DNA of 8,378 nt from the NCBI GenBank assembly GCA_030618315.1, contig JAUXDO010000051.1:1-8378 (forward strand), given 5' to 3'. The DNA comes from Candidatus Peregrinibacteria bacterium (GTDB taxonomy: Bacteria > Patescibacteriota > Gracilibacteria > UM-FILTER-43-11). The translations under genes were made by a program, and so were the position numbers. The notes below the pieces were generated by a model. It was not told where the DNA came from. It saw only the letters and a program-made list of their open reading frames with translations, and ran no database searches. Within the stretch, counting starts at the first letter, position 1. Each line of letters begins with the position of its first letter. This document shows, piece after piece, positions 1 through 6,907 of the stretch.

Positions 1-24
1 CATATCGTCATCTCGTCATTAGTA
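1..24 (+). other. mfd upstream edge, no Shine-Dalgarno sequence
   Basis: This short stretch lies before the proposed mfd start. It contains a 7-base direct repeat, TCGTCAT at 5-11 and 13-19. The start codon itself sits in the odd palindrome CATTAGTAATG (17-27). There is no purine-rich ribosome binding site. The reading frame stays open back to position 1 without an ATG, GTG or TTG, so a start beyond the window cannot be excluded. The promoter, if any, lies outside the window. Confidence 0.4.
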
Positions 25-3000
25 ATGCACATTTACCCTCATTTTCCTAAATCGGTTCATAGTGATATTTTTAATGTCCTGAAGACAGATTCACCTCTGG
101 TTATTTCCGGTGTTAGTAATATTACTGCAAAAAGTTACTTATTAGGTGATTTATTGGAAACTAAAAAAATTAATAACGTTTTTTGGATAGTTAACGACAC
201 TAAGGATATTTATGACGTGGAAAACAGCATCCCATTTTGGTCTGATAAGCCGGCTGTTGCACTAGATAATCTGCTTTTAAGAGAACAGGATGATTACCGT
301 ATTACTGAAACAGTGGCAGGCATTCACAGCGATGAAAAAAAGATATATATAATTAATAGCAATGATGTAAAATTGCCGATACCTACGTTAGATGAAATTA
401 TGGAGGCTGGCGTTGTTGTTGAGAACAAACACGATATCAGAACCGTTGAATTTTTCAATAAACTTATTCAATTAGGATACCAGCCAAGCGCAGATGTAAC
501 CCTGAAAAAAGGTGAGTATAGAAGATCCGGAGGTGTTGTTAATATATTCCCGCCAAATCATAATTCAATTATCAAAATTGAAGTTGATTATGATAAAGTA
601 TCCGGGATTTGGATATATGACCAAGAAACAAAACAACTTGGGCAATCACTTGAAAAAATAGACATACTGCCGATCAACATCGATGGTAGTAGTGGTACGT
701 TCTTAGACCATATCCAAAAAGGTGATTTAATTATTACAGACGATTTAGATGAAACAGAAGACATTTTACTGGACGCAGTAAACAAATCGAAAGCTGATAA
801 AATCAACTTCACCTCATTCCCTAAAAGCGATGAAAAATATTTTCATCTGAGATATCTATCAGTACTTAAATACTACAATATTTTCGACCTTCTTAATGAT
901 TTGAGAGACAAAGTTCAGAGAGATTGGAAAATTAATATTTTAACGAAAAGAGTAAAAGAGATTACAAGTATTTTCAATGAGGAAAACATTAAATATTCAC
1001 TCAAAAAAGATCCAAACGCAAAAATTACAATCATTGATGCCGGAGAACTGGAAAATGTACCTGCATCATTCCAAAACCCACAGTTAAACATCCAACTGCT
1101 CACAGATAAGGAAATTTTCAACCTAAGTAGAACCGTTAAGAGCCAGGGAGCTCAAAAAATAAACTTAGACTTTTTAACAGGTCTGCGAATGGGAGACTTG
1201 GTGGTGCATATGGATCACGGTATCGGTCGATTTTTGGGTGTAGTACCAAAAACAATTGATGAAATACGTCGTGAATATTTAGAAATCGGATATGCTGAAA
1301 ACGATAGACTCTTTATCCCTATCGACCAAGCCGATAAAATCAGTAAATATGTTGGGGGAGAAGAAAATGAGCCTCAGTTAAGTCGTCTTGGCGCCACAGA
1401 ATGGAGAACGGTCAGTCAAAAAATCAAAAAGGAAACACAGCAAATCGCTAAAGAACTTTTGGAATTATATGCAAAACGCGCACAAGTCAAAGGTCATAAT
1501 TATGGTGAAGATACTGACGAACAAAAAAGATTTGATGCCACATTCCCATATGAAGAAACCCCAGGTCAAATGAAGGCAATTTTAGATGTTAAATCAGACA
1601 TGGAGTCCGATCAGCCAATGGATCGTCTTGTTTGTGGGGATGTTGGATTCGGAAAAACAGAAGTTGCCATGCGTGCGGCGTTTAAAGCAGTACAGGGTGG
1701 TAAACAGGTTGCGTTCATAGCTCCTATTACAATTCTGGCCGACCAGCATCTAAAAACATTCCATCGAAGAGCAAAAGAATTCAACACCAAAATTGAAATG
1801 TTAAGCCGTTTCCGTTCACCAAAAGAACAAAGAGCCACTCTTGAACGGCTAAGAAAAGGAGACGTAGACATACTTATTGGTACCCACAGGTTATTGCAGG
1901 ATGATGTTGAATTTTTCAATCTTGGCTTGGTAATTATTGATGAAGAACAAAGGTTTGGTGTAAAACAGAAGGAAAAGCTAAAAAAGATTCGAAATCAGGT
2001 AGATATTCTTACAATGACAGCTACACCGATCCCCAGAACACTCAACCTTGCATTAAACAAGCTAAGGGATATATCCACCATCACAACTCCCCCGCCAGGT
2101 CGCCTGCCAATCATCACAGAGGTAAGAAGGTATGGAGACAATCTTATTATTGATGCGATTAAAAAGGAAATTGAAAGAAATGGACAAACTTATTTTTTAC
2201 ACAATCGAGTAGAAACAATCGAAAGCATAGCTGAAAAACTGCGTAGAATGGTGCCGGATGCTAAGTTTATAGTTGCACATGGACAATTGCCCCCTCGAGA
2301 CCTTGAACAACGTATTCTGCAGTTTAAAAATAAAGAATTTGATGTATTAATATCTTCAACAATTATCGAAAATGGAATAGACTTACCAAATGCAAACACA
2401 CTGATTGTCGACGATGCGGAAAACTTTGGATTGTCACAGCTTTATCAGTTACGCGGTCGAATCGGTCGAAGCAAAATCCAGGCTTACGCATACTTCTTAT
2501 ATAAATCCCGCCAGTTACGATTAGACGCGAAAAAACGACTTAAGGCTATTGTTGATGCGTCAGAACTTGGTTCTGGATTTCAAGTGGCAATGCGGGATCT
2601 AGAAATTCGTGGCGCAGGTGACATCCTTGGCGTCAGTCAGCATGGGACAATACGAGTGGTTGGCGCAAATCACTTTTTGAGAATGCTAAATAAAACAATT
2701 GATGAACTGCGAGCAGGCAAAAAGACGGTAGCAGGTGAATATATACAAGACATCTCAATTGAATTACCAATGGAAGCTTTTATTCCTGATACTTACATCC
2801 CAGACACAAAAGATAAGATTAATGTTTATCAAAAGCTATCCTCAGTCGGCAATTTGGAATTGCTCGAAGAATTCCGTGAAGATTTAATTACAGAATACGG
2901 TCATTTCCCAGCACAAGTTGGGAATCTATTCCAAATTCTGCAGATCAAAATCCTGGCCAAAATGGCTGGGTTGATTAACATTAAATCCATTCCAATGGGG

Positions 3001-3186
3001 AATGCCGGACGTCAGATTATAATGCACATGAGCACATCAGTAACCGCTGAACAGATTATGAATTTACTTAAATTCAATACCAAATGGCTTATTAGCGGTG
3101 ATAAACTTAAAATTGATTTAAAAACTTTAGGATTTAATTGGTCGGAGAAATTGAAAGAAAATGTTAAACTCTTGTTACCTAAATAA
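25..3186 (+). CDS. mfd: Mfd, transcription-repair coupling factor (SF2 DNA translocase)
   Basis: Mfd pushes RNA polymerase stalled at DNA lesions off the template using ATP, and recruits UvrA to start nucleotide excision repair in the cytoplasm. Domains appear in the expected order. Residues 1 to about 330 are the UvrB-like N-terminal part, with the family signature GEYRRSGGVVNIFPP at 163-177. The RNA polymerase-interacting domain begins at about 385, with VVHMDHGIGRF at 393-403. The helicase motor carries Walker A GDVGFGKT (538-545), the DEEQ box (639-642), TATPIPR (665-671) and the motif VI region QLYQLRGRIGR (805-815). The translocation motif RGAGDILG is at 862-869. The C-terminal regulatory domain starts near 910 (IELPMEAFIPDTYIPD). 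All catalytic motifs are intact. At 1053 residues it is about 100 shorter than the E. coli or B. subtilis proteins. The start ATG lacks a Shine-Dalgarno sequence and is the first usable start in the window, so the N-terminus is slightly uncertain. The next gene begins 215 bases downstream. Confidence 0.97.
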   Translation: MHIYPHFPKSVHSDIFNVLKTDSPLVISGVSNITAKSYLLGDLLETKKINNVFWIVNDTKDIYDVENSIPFWSDKPAVALDNLLLREQDDYRITETVAGIHSDEKKIYIINSNDVKLPIPTLDEIMEAGVVVENKHDIRTVEFFNKLIQLGYQPSADVTLKKGEYRRSGGVVNIFPPNHNSIIKIEVDYDKVSGIWIYDQETKQLGQSLEKIDILPINIDGSSGTFLDHIQKGDLIITDDLDETEDILLDAVNKSKADKINFTSFPKSDEKYFHLRYLSVLKYYNIFDLLNDLRDKVQRDWKINILTKRVKEITSIFNEENIKYSLKKDPNAKITIIDAGELENVPASFQNPQLNIQLLTDKEIFNLSRTVKSQGAQKINLDFLTGLRMGDLVVHMDHGIGRFLGVVPKTIDEIRREYLEIGYAENDRLFIPIDQADKISKYVGGEENEPQLSRLGATEWRTVSQKIKKETQQIAKELLELYAKRAQVKGHNYGEDTDEQKRFDATFPYEETPGQMKAILDVKSDMESDQPMDRLVCGDVGFGKTEVAMRAAFKAVQGGKQVAFIAPITILADQHLKTFHRRAKEFNTKIEMLSRFRSPKEQRATLERLRKGDVDILIGTHRLLQDDVEFFNLGLVIIDEEQRFGVKQKEKLKKIRNQVDILTMTATPIPRTLNLALNKLRDISTITTPPPGRLPIITEVRRYGDNLIIDAIKKEIERNGQTYFLHNRVETIESIAEKLRRMVPDAKFIVAHGQLPPRDLEQRILQFKNKEFDVLISSTIIENGIDLPNANTLIVDDAENFGLSQLYQLRGRIGRSKIQAYAYFLYKSRQLRLDAKKRLKAIVDASELGSGFQVAMRDLEIRGAGDILGVSQHGTIRVVGANHFLRMLNKTIDELRAGKKTVAGEYIQDISIELPMEAFIPDTYIPDTKDKINVYQKLSSVGNLELLEEFREDLITEYGHFPAQVGNLFQILQIKILAKMAGLINIKSIPMGNAGRQIIMHMSTSVTAEQIMNLLKFNTKWLISGDKLKIDLKTLGFNWSEKLKENVKLLLPK

Positions 3187-3196
3187 CACTGCTACG

Positions 3197-3263
3197 CGTG
3201 GGGCTGGCGTAGTAACGCCGTGGGGCTGCGAGATTACTCGCGTGGGGCTGGCTATCGCCGTGG
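3197..3263 (+). repeat. Left arm: three 10-base cores at 22-base period with hairpin spacers
   Basis: The core CGTGGGGCTG occurs identically at 3197-3206, 3219-3228 and 3241-3250, exactly 22 bases apart, followed by a truncated CGTGG at 3259-3263. The spacers differ in sequence but each is self-complementary around a four-base loop: GCGT-AGTA-ACGC (3207-3218), CGAG-ATTA-CTCG (3229-3240) and GC-TATC-GC (3251-3258). The first core can alternatively be the loop of CTACGC (3192-3197) paired with GCGTAG (3207-3212). If mfd transcription reads through, this arm would lie in the mfd 3' untranslated region. It has no T-run of the kind expected for a standard terminator. Confidence 0.88.
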
Positions 3264-3273
3264 TACTATCTTA

Positions 3274-3302
3274 TTGTTATTAGTAATATAACTGACCATA
3301 AT
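3274..3302 (+). promoter_or_regulatory. Sigma70-like promoter for the PBP gene, at the centre of the inverted repeat
   Basis: A -35-like TTGTTA (3274-3279) and a -10-like CATAAT (3297-3302) are separated by exactly 17 bases. Transcription would begin near 3309, giving the PBP mRNA a leader of about 93 bases made almost wholly of the right arm of the array. The spacer includes the palindrome TATTAGTAATA (3278-3288), a possible operator. The match is good but in AT-rich DNA such boxes occur by chance, so this is a prediction. Confidence 0.5.
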
Positions 3303-3311
3303 AAAATAGGA

Positions 3312-3394
3312 CCACGTCCTGTAATCAGGACAGCCCCACGTTTGTACTCAAACAGCCCTACGCCGAAGGCAGCCCAACGTTTGTACCCAAACAG
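3312..3394 (-). repeat. Right arm: inverted copies of the 10-base core with hairpin spacers
   Basis: This arm carries the reverse complement of the left-arm core: truncated CCACG (3312-3316), perfect CAGCCCCACG (3331-3340), CAGCCCTACG (3353-3362) and CAGCCCAACG (3370-3379), then CAG at 3392-3394. Spacers are again self-complementary: GTCCTG-TAAT-CAGGAC (3316-3331), TTTG-TACT-CAAA (3341-3352), CC-GAA-GG (3363-3369) and TTTG-TACC-CAAA (3380-3391). The first two full cores are also 22 bases apart; the last spacing is 17. Loops TAAT and TACT are the reverse complements of left-arm loops ATTA and AGTA, while the stems are unrelated in sequence. It would lie in the 5' leader of the PBP mRNA. Confidence 0.85.
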
Positions 3395-3401
3395 AATCAT
3401 T

Positions 3402-6400
3402 ATGAAAAAGCATCTACTAAAACTTTGGCTACAAGTTAAGAATAAAAAAGCAGATTTAACGAGCAATAAAAGTTCCATTTGGAAAAAAATCCGCATTATT
3501 ATGGCAGGCCTGATAGGTTTGTTTTTAGCAGCAGTGTTAATTTTTTTAGCAATTCTATTCCCGTCACTGCCGGATATAGACAACATCCAAAACCTTGTCG
3601 CCGCTGAATCAAGTGTGATTTTAGATAGAGACGGAGAAGTTCTATACACAATACATGGTGATGAGAATCGAAAAATTGTTCCCTATAATCAGATTTCTAA
3701 ATATGCTTCACTTGCATCTATGGCCATTGAAGACGATGAATTTTATGAACATGGGGGTGTGGATGTAGCAGCTTTTATGAAGGCAGTTTGTAGTGAGTTG
3801 CACATTTGTTCTCAGGCGAGAGGGGGTTCAACAATTACTCAGCAATTTGTGAAAAACGCTTTTTTATCTTCAGAAAGAACATATACTCGTAAGGCTAAAG
3901 AGATCATCCTGTCGCTTCAGCTTGAGAGCAAATATTCAAAAGACGAAATTATGGAGATGTATTTAAATCGTATTCCATACGGCTCAAATATCTATGGTGT
4001 TGAGGTTGCATCATATACATTTTTTGATAAACCTGCTATTGAGCTGACGATTGCAGAAAGCGCTATTTTAGCCGCAGTTCCAAAGGCACCGACTTATTAT
4101 TCACCGTACGGAATGCATAAATATGCACTAATCAACATTGGTGAAGAAGAAATTTTAGATCTTGGCATTGAGTCAGAACAGGACCTTGTTAATGCAAATC
4201 CAGATTTCATATCCAAAGGATTAATCGGGAAAACATATGTATTTGGGGAAGAGGAGAAAGAGCGTCAAATATATATAAAAGGTCGTGTTGATTTTGTAAT
4301 AAGCAGAATGCTTGAACTCGGTTATATATCAGAAGATGAGGCTGATACTGCAGTTGAAGAAGCTAAAGCAATTGAATTTACTCCTTTTAGAGAAAACATC
4401 ACATCGCCACACTTTGTTATGTATGTCAGAGAAATGGTGGAAGCAAAATATGGAAAAGACCAAATAGAAAAAGGTGGTTTAAAAATTACTACAACTATCA
4501 ACGGAGCAATGCAGGAAGCTGCCGACAATGCTGTAGATGAATATGCTGAACACAATGAAACAAATTTCCTCGCTACAAATGCCAGTCTTGTCGCACTTGA
4601 CCCTGAAAACGGTCAAATTCTTGCAATGGTCGGATCCAGAGATTTCTGGGATGAAGAAATTGATGGGATGGTAAATGTTGCACTTCGGCCAAGACTCCCA
4701 GGTTCGTCTTTTAAACCAATTGTATATGCCGCGGCATTTTTACAAGGGTATGCACCAACAACTATCCTTTACGATGTCCGTACCAAATTTGGCAGTTGGT
4801 ATGAGCCTGAAAATTTTGATGGAGAATTCCGTGGTCCCGTATCTATGAGAACCTCACTCGGTGCATCTTTAAACATACCGGCAGTAAAAACTGCCTACCT
4901 TGCAGGCGTTCCAAATGTGTTGGATTTAGCTCGTAAATTGGGCATCAACCTAAACCAACCTGATGATTGGTATGGTCTTTCACTTGGGTTGGGTGCCGGT
5001 GAAGCACGTCTAATCGACATGGTTTCCGCATATGGTACATTTGCGAACGGTGGTTACAGAGTCGAACCTATAGCCATCCTAAAAATCGAAGATAAGAACG
5101 GAAATATATTGGAAGAATATGAAGCTCCTAAGAAGAGAAGTTTAATTTTGGACCCACAGGTCGCTTATCTTATTAATAACATTCTAAGTGACATAGAGGC
5201 TCGTCCTGATGAGTATTGGCGAAGCATGTTAACTGTGCCCGGTCATGTTAATGGCGCAAAAACCGGTACGTCCAATAAAAAGAAAAATAATGTCAATTAT
5301 CCTTTCGACACCTGGACAATCGGCTATACCCGTCAGTTAACCGCCGGTGTATGGGCAGGTAATGCAAATGGTGATCACTTATCTCTAAGAGCTAGCGGTT
5401 TGGACGTTGCAAGTCCAATCTGGAAGGCATTTATGAAAGAGGCGATGAAAGGAATGGAGAATAAACCATTTGAAAAACCGGAAGGTATCAAATATGTAAA
5501 AGTATCAAGTAAGTCAGGAAAACTACCATCCGAAAACACTCCGGAAGAAGATATTGTTACAGGTACTTTCGCAAGCTTTTCTACTCCGCGCGAATATGAT
5601 AATTCATATCAATTAGTTGAAATCGACAAAGTGTCCGGACTTCTCGCAACCGAATATACACCGGAAAGTGCGATAGAGGAAATGGCATTTTTTAGTCACC
5701 ACTCAATAGTGCCTGATAACCCAAATTGGGAAAATGCAGTCCGTGCATGGGCAGAAGAAAATGATGAAGACGCAGAGGTGCCGACAGAATATGATGATGT
5801 GCACACTGCAGAAAACATGACAGAAAAACCGCAGATCAAAATCGAATCCCCGTCATCCAAAAGCACAGTAAGTCCGCCAAATGTTGGAGTTTGGGTGGAT
5901 ATCAGCTCACCGGCAGGAGTTCAACAGGTCGAATATTATTGGGATGATGAATTGGTTTACACAGCTGAAAGCCCACCGTACAAGGGGAATATTGAGGTAT
6001 CGTCAAAAGAAAAGAAAGGCTCATCTCACACCATAAAAGCAATCGTATATGACGAACTTTATCGAACCAGCCAATCTTCCATTACTGTAAAAATTGGAAC
6101 AGATAAAACCAATCCAACTATTAATTTCGTATATCCGAATGACGGAGCAAAACTTCCAATCGGAGCATCTATGGTAGCTCAGGTTGATGCCAAAGATTCC
6201 AACGGAGACATTCTTAAGGTCGCGTTTTATATGGATGGTAAATTGGTAAATACAGTCCGCAAGCCACCTTTTGTTTGGCAATTTACAGTCCCCGATTCAC
6301 TTGGTGAACATGATATCAAAGCTGTTGCATACGATTATGCAGAAAACAAAGCAACAAAAGAAATCACTATCAAATCAGTTGAATCAGATGACAATTTAAG

Positions 6401-6698
6401 CGGTACATCACGGCTTTTAGAACCAACTAAAAATGAATCTATCAACGAAGGAAGTAGAATGCTTATTAAAGCCTATTTAGCTGATAGCGAGAGAGACAAT
6501 CTTAAGAAATTAACAATACTTGCTAAAAAAGATGACAGTCCTCGTGCAATGGAAATTGCGACAGCAACAGGTAGTGCTCAAACATTTACATTTATATGGG
6601 ATTCTCTATCTGCTGGTCGCTACGAAATCTATTTCAAAGCTGAAACAGAAGATGGAAAATTATATTTCAGTCAAAGAGTGCCAATTGTGGTGAGGTGA
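3402..6698 (+). CDS. Class A penicillin-binding protein (PBP1A type) with C-terminal Ig-like domains
   Basis: This bifunctional enzyme polymerises lipid II into glycan strands and cross-links the peptides on the outer face of the cytoplasmic membrane. Numbering from the ATG at 3402 (1098 residues): a basic cytoplasmic tail, one membrane anchor at about 32-53, then the GT51 glycosyltransferase with EDDEFYEH (catalytic Glu110), GGSTITQQ (141-148), RKAKE (163-167) and EMYLNRIPYG (185-194). The transpeptidase has SSFK (435-438, nucleophile Ser435), SLN (489-491) and KTGT (620-623). All key residues are present. The region from about 807 to the end looks like three beta-rich Ig-like domains (about 807-898, 899-997, 998-1098), perhaps binding wall polymers. 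An in-frame TTG at 3342 would add 20 residues, but that stretch is repeat array, so I prefer the ATG. There is no Shine-Dalgarno sequence. Cys130 and Cys136 lie just before the GGSTITQQ motif and might form a disulfide. Enzyme identity is secure; the Ig assignment is by pattern. Confidence 0.95.
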   Translation: MKKHLLKLWLQVKNKKADLTSNKSSIWKKIRIIMAGLIGLFLAAVLIFLAILFPSLPDIDNIQNLVAAESSVILDRDGEVLYTIHGDENRKIVPYNQISKYASLASMAIEDDEFYEHGGVDVAAFMKAVCSELHICSQARGGSTITQQFVKNAFLSSERTYTRKAKEIILSLQLESKYSKDEIMEMYLNRIPYGSNIYGVEVASYTFFDKPAIELTIAESAILAAVPKAPTYYSPYGMHKYALINIGEEEILDLGIESEQDLVNANPDFISKGLIGKTYVFGEEEKERQIYIKGRVDFVISRMLELGYISEDEADTAVEEAKAIEFTPFRENITSPHFVMYVREMVEAKYGKDQIEKGGLKITTTINGAMQEAADNAVDEYAEHNETNFLATNASLVALDPENGQILAMVGSRDFWDEEIDGMVNVALRPRLPGSSFKPIVYAAAFLQGYAPTTILYDVRTKFGSWYEPENFDGEFRGPVSMRTSLGASLNIPAVKTAYLAGVPNVLDLARKLGINLNQPDDWYGLSLGLGAGEARLIDMVSAYGTFANGGYRVEPIAILKIEDKNGNILEEYEAPKKRSLILDPQVAYLINNILSDIEARPDEYWRSMLTVPGHVNGAKTGTSNKKKNNVNYPFDTWTIGYTRQLTAGVWAGNANGDHLSLRASGLDVASPIWKAFMKEAMKGMENKPFEKPEGIKYVKVSSKSGKLPSENTPEEDIVTGTFASFSTPREYDNSYQLVEIDKVSGLLATEYTPESAIEEMAFFSHHSIVPDNPNWENAVRAWAEENDEDAEVPTEYDDVHTAENMTEKPQIKIESPSSKSTVSPPNVGVWVDISSPAGVQQVEYYWDDELVYTAESPPYKGNIEVSSKEKKGSSHTIKAIVYDELYRTSQSSITVKIGTDKTNPTINFVYPNDGAKLPIGASMVAQVDAKDSNGDILKVAFYMDGKLVNTVRKPPFVWQFTVPDSLGEHDIKAVAYDYAENKATKEITIKSVESDDNLSGTSRLLEPTKNESINEGSRMLIKAYLADSERDNLKKLTILAKKDDSPRAMEIATATGSAQTFTFIWDSLSAGRYEIYFKAETEDGKLYFSQRVPIVVR

Positions 6699-6703
6699 TA
6701 AAG

Positions 6704-6726
6704 ACTTGATTTGATATTTTTCAAGT
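6704..6726 (+). other. Weak hairpin just after the PBP stop codon
   Basis: ACTTGA (6704-6709) and TCAAGT (6721-6726) form a six-pair stem around an AT-rich 11-base loop. It is too weak and lacks a following T-run, so it is not a convincing terminator. It overlaps the predicted promoter 6706-6734, and an operator role is equally possible. Confidence 0.3.
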
Positions 6727-6734
6727 AGTAGAAT
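6706..6734 (+). promoter_or_regulatory. Sigma70-like promoter of the dinD-like gene and its leader
   Basis: TTGATT (6706-6711, four of six to TTGACA) and TAGAAT (6729-6734, five of six to TATAAT) are separated by exactly 17 bases, right after the PBP stop codon. Transcription would start near 6741. No LexA-type operator is visible around it: I see neither a CTGT-N8-ACAG nor a GAAC-N4-GTTC pattern. Damage control of the downstream gene is therefore not supported by the DNA here. Confidence 0.5.
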
Positions 6735-6740
6735 AAACTC

Positions 6741-6890
6741 GTACTTAAATTCTAAGTGCCACTGGTAAAACCGTAGTATCTCAATGAAATTAAGGAGCAT
6801 TGTCTTAAAAACTCATTGTCACGGTCCCGAGAGCTTCAAAACCTTTCGGGGATACACCCTCTCGGGCCAGTGATAGTGAGTTTTTTATTT
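6741..6890 (+). ncRNA. Structured leader or small RNA ahead of the dinD-like gene
   Basis: From the predicted start site to the T-run is about 150 bases without a gene. It opens with a 7-pair hairpin, GTACTTA (6741-6747) with TAAGTGC (6753-6759). The middle has CAATG (6782-6786) that can pair with CATTG (6798-6802), exposing AAGGAG (6792-6797) in the loop. It ends in the long hairpin 6807-6886. Several pairings are mutually exclusive: CACTGG (6760-6765) can pair with CCAGTG (6867-6872), and CAATGA (6782-6787) with TCATTG (6813-6818). Each would break the terminator stem. This fits either a terminated small RNA or an attenuated leader. It matches no riboswitch or RNA family I recognise. Confidence 0.35.
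6807..6886 (+). terminator. Strong terminator-like hairpin, 18 bases before the dinD-like start
   Basis: The outer stem pairs 6807-6822 with 6870-6885 over 16 pairs, two of them G-T wobbles. The inner stem pairs CCCGAGAG (6826-6833) with CTCTCGGG (6859-6866), and the right side runs into TTTTTT at 6881-6886. The inner left strand can instead pair with CTTTCGGG (6843-6850) with one wobble, giving a smaller alternative hairpin. The A-run at 6807-6811 makes it potentially bidirectional. It may end the PBP transcript. Its position between the predicted dinD-like promoter and the start codon suggests attenuation if that promoter is real. Confidence 0.75.
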
Positions 6891-6907
6891 TCCTAAACAA
6901 CAACGAC

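Larger units (their letters stand above)
3182..3401. repeat. Nested imperfect inverted repeat filling the mfd-PBP intergenic region
   Basis: The whole gap reads as one large imperfect palindrome made of paired blocks. From the inside out, 3259-3275 pairs with 3300-3316 (15 of 17). 3241-3250 pairs perfectly with 3331-3340. 3219-3228 pairs with 3353-3362 (9 of 10, the exception being a G-T wobble). 3197-3206 pairs with 3370-3379 (9 of 10). An outer block 3182-3191 matches 3392-3401 weakly (7 of 10), touching the mfd stop codon and the PBP start codon. Between the blocks, spacers on both arms are themselves small hairpins. Folded out, this would give a stem broken by junctions with opposing side hairpins. 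I do not recognise it as a named repeat family. The pairing is seen directly; any function is inference. Confidence 0.85.

Noticed and set aside
1611..1919. Minus-strand open frame of 102 codons inside mfd
   Set aside because: It overlaps the Mfd motor domain, whose motifs are unmistakable; it is Cys- and Ser-rich shadow translation.
3197..3265. A G-quadruplex from the repeated GGGG runs
   Set aside because: The G-runs are separated by 14-18 bases and the fourth run is only GTGG, so the loops are too long for a convincing quadruplex.
3197..3379. A CRISPR array
   Set aside because: The 10-base cores are too short, the spacers are 7-14 bases and self-complementary, and the array inverts orientation half way.
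3197..3379. An integron attC site
   Set aside because: There are no GTTRRRY-type core sites and no cassette or integrase gene; multiple tandem hairpins are not the attC layout.
3266..3649. Minus-strand open frame of 127 codons over the array and the PBP N-terminus
   Set aside because: It is the mirror frame of the real PBP gene and the palindromic array, with no protein-like character.
6823..6868. A tRNA-like or T-box element in the dinD-like leader
   Set aside because: There is no acceptor/anticodon arrangement, no TTCRA arm and no T-box AGGGTGG sequence; the stem is simply a terminator hairpin.
6799..6873. A 24-codon leader peptide after AAGGAG, reading through the terminator hairpin
   Set aside because: It would need an ATT start; the TTG alternative in the next frame stops after two codons. 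The frame is probably a by-product of the hairpin sequence.
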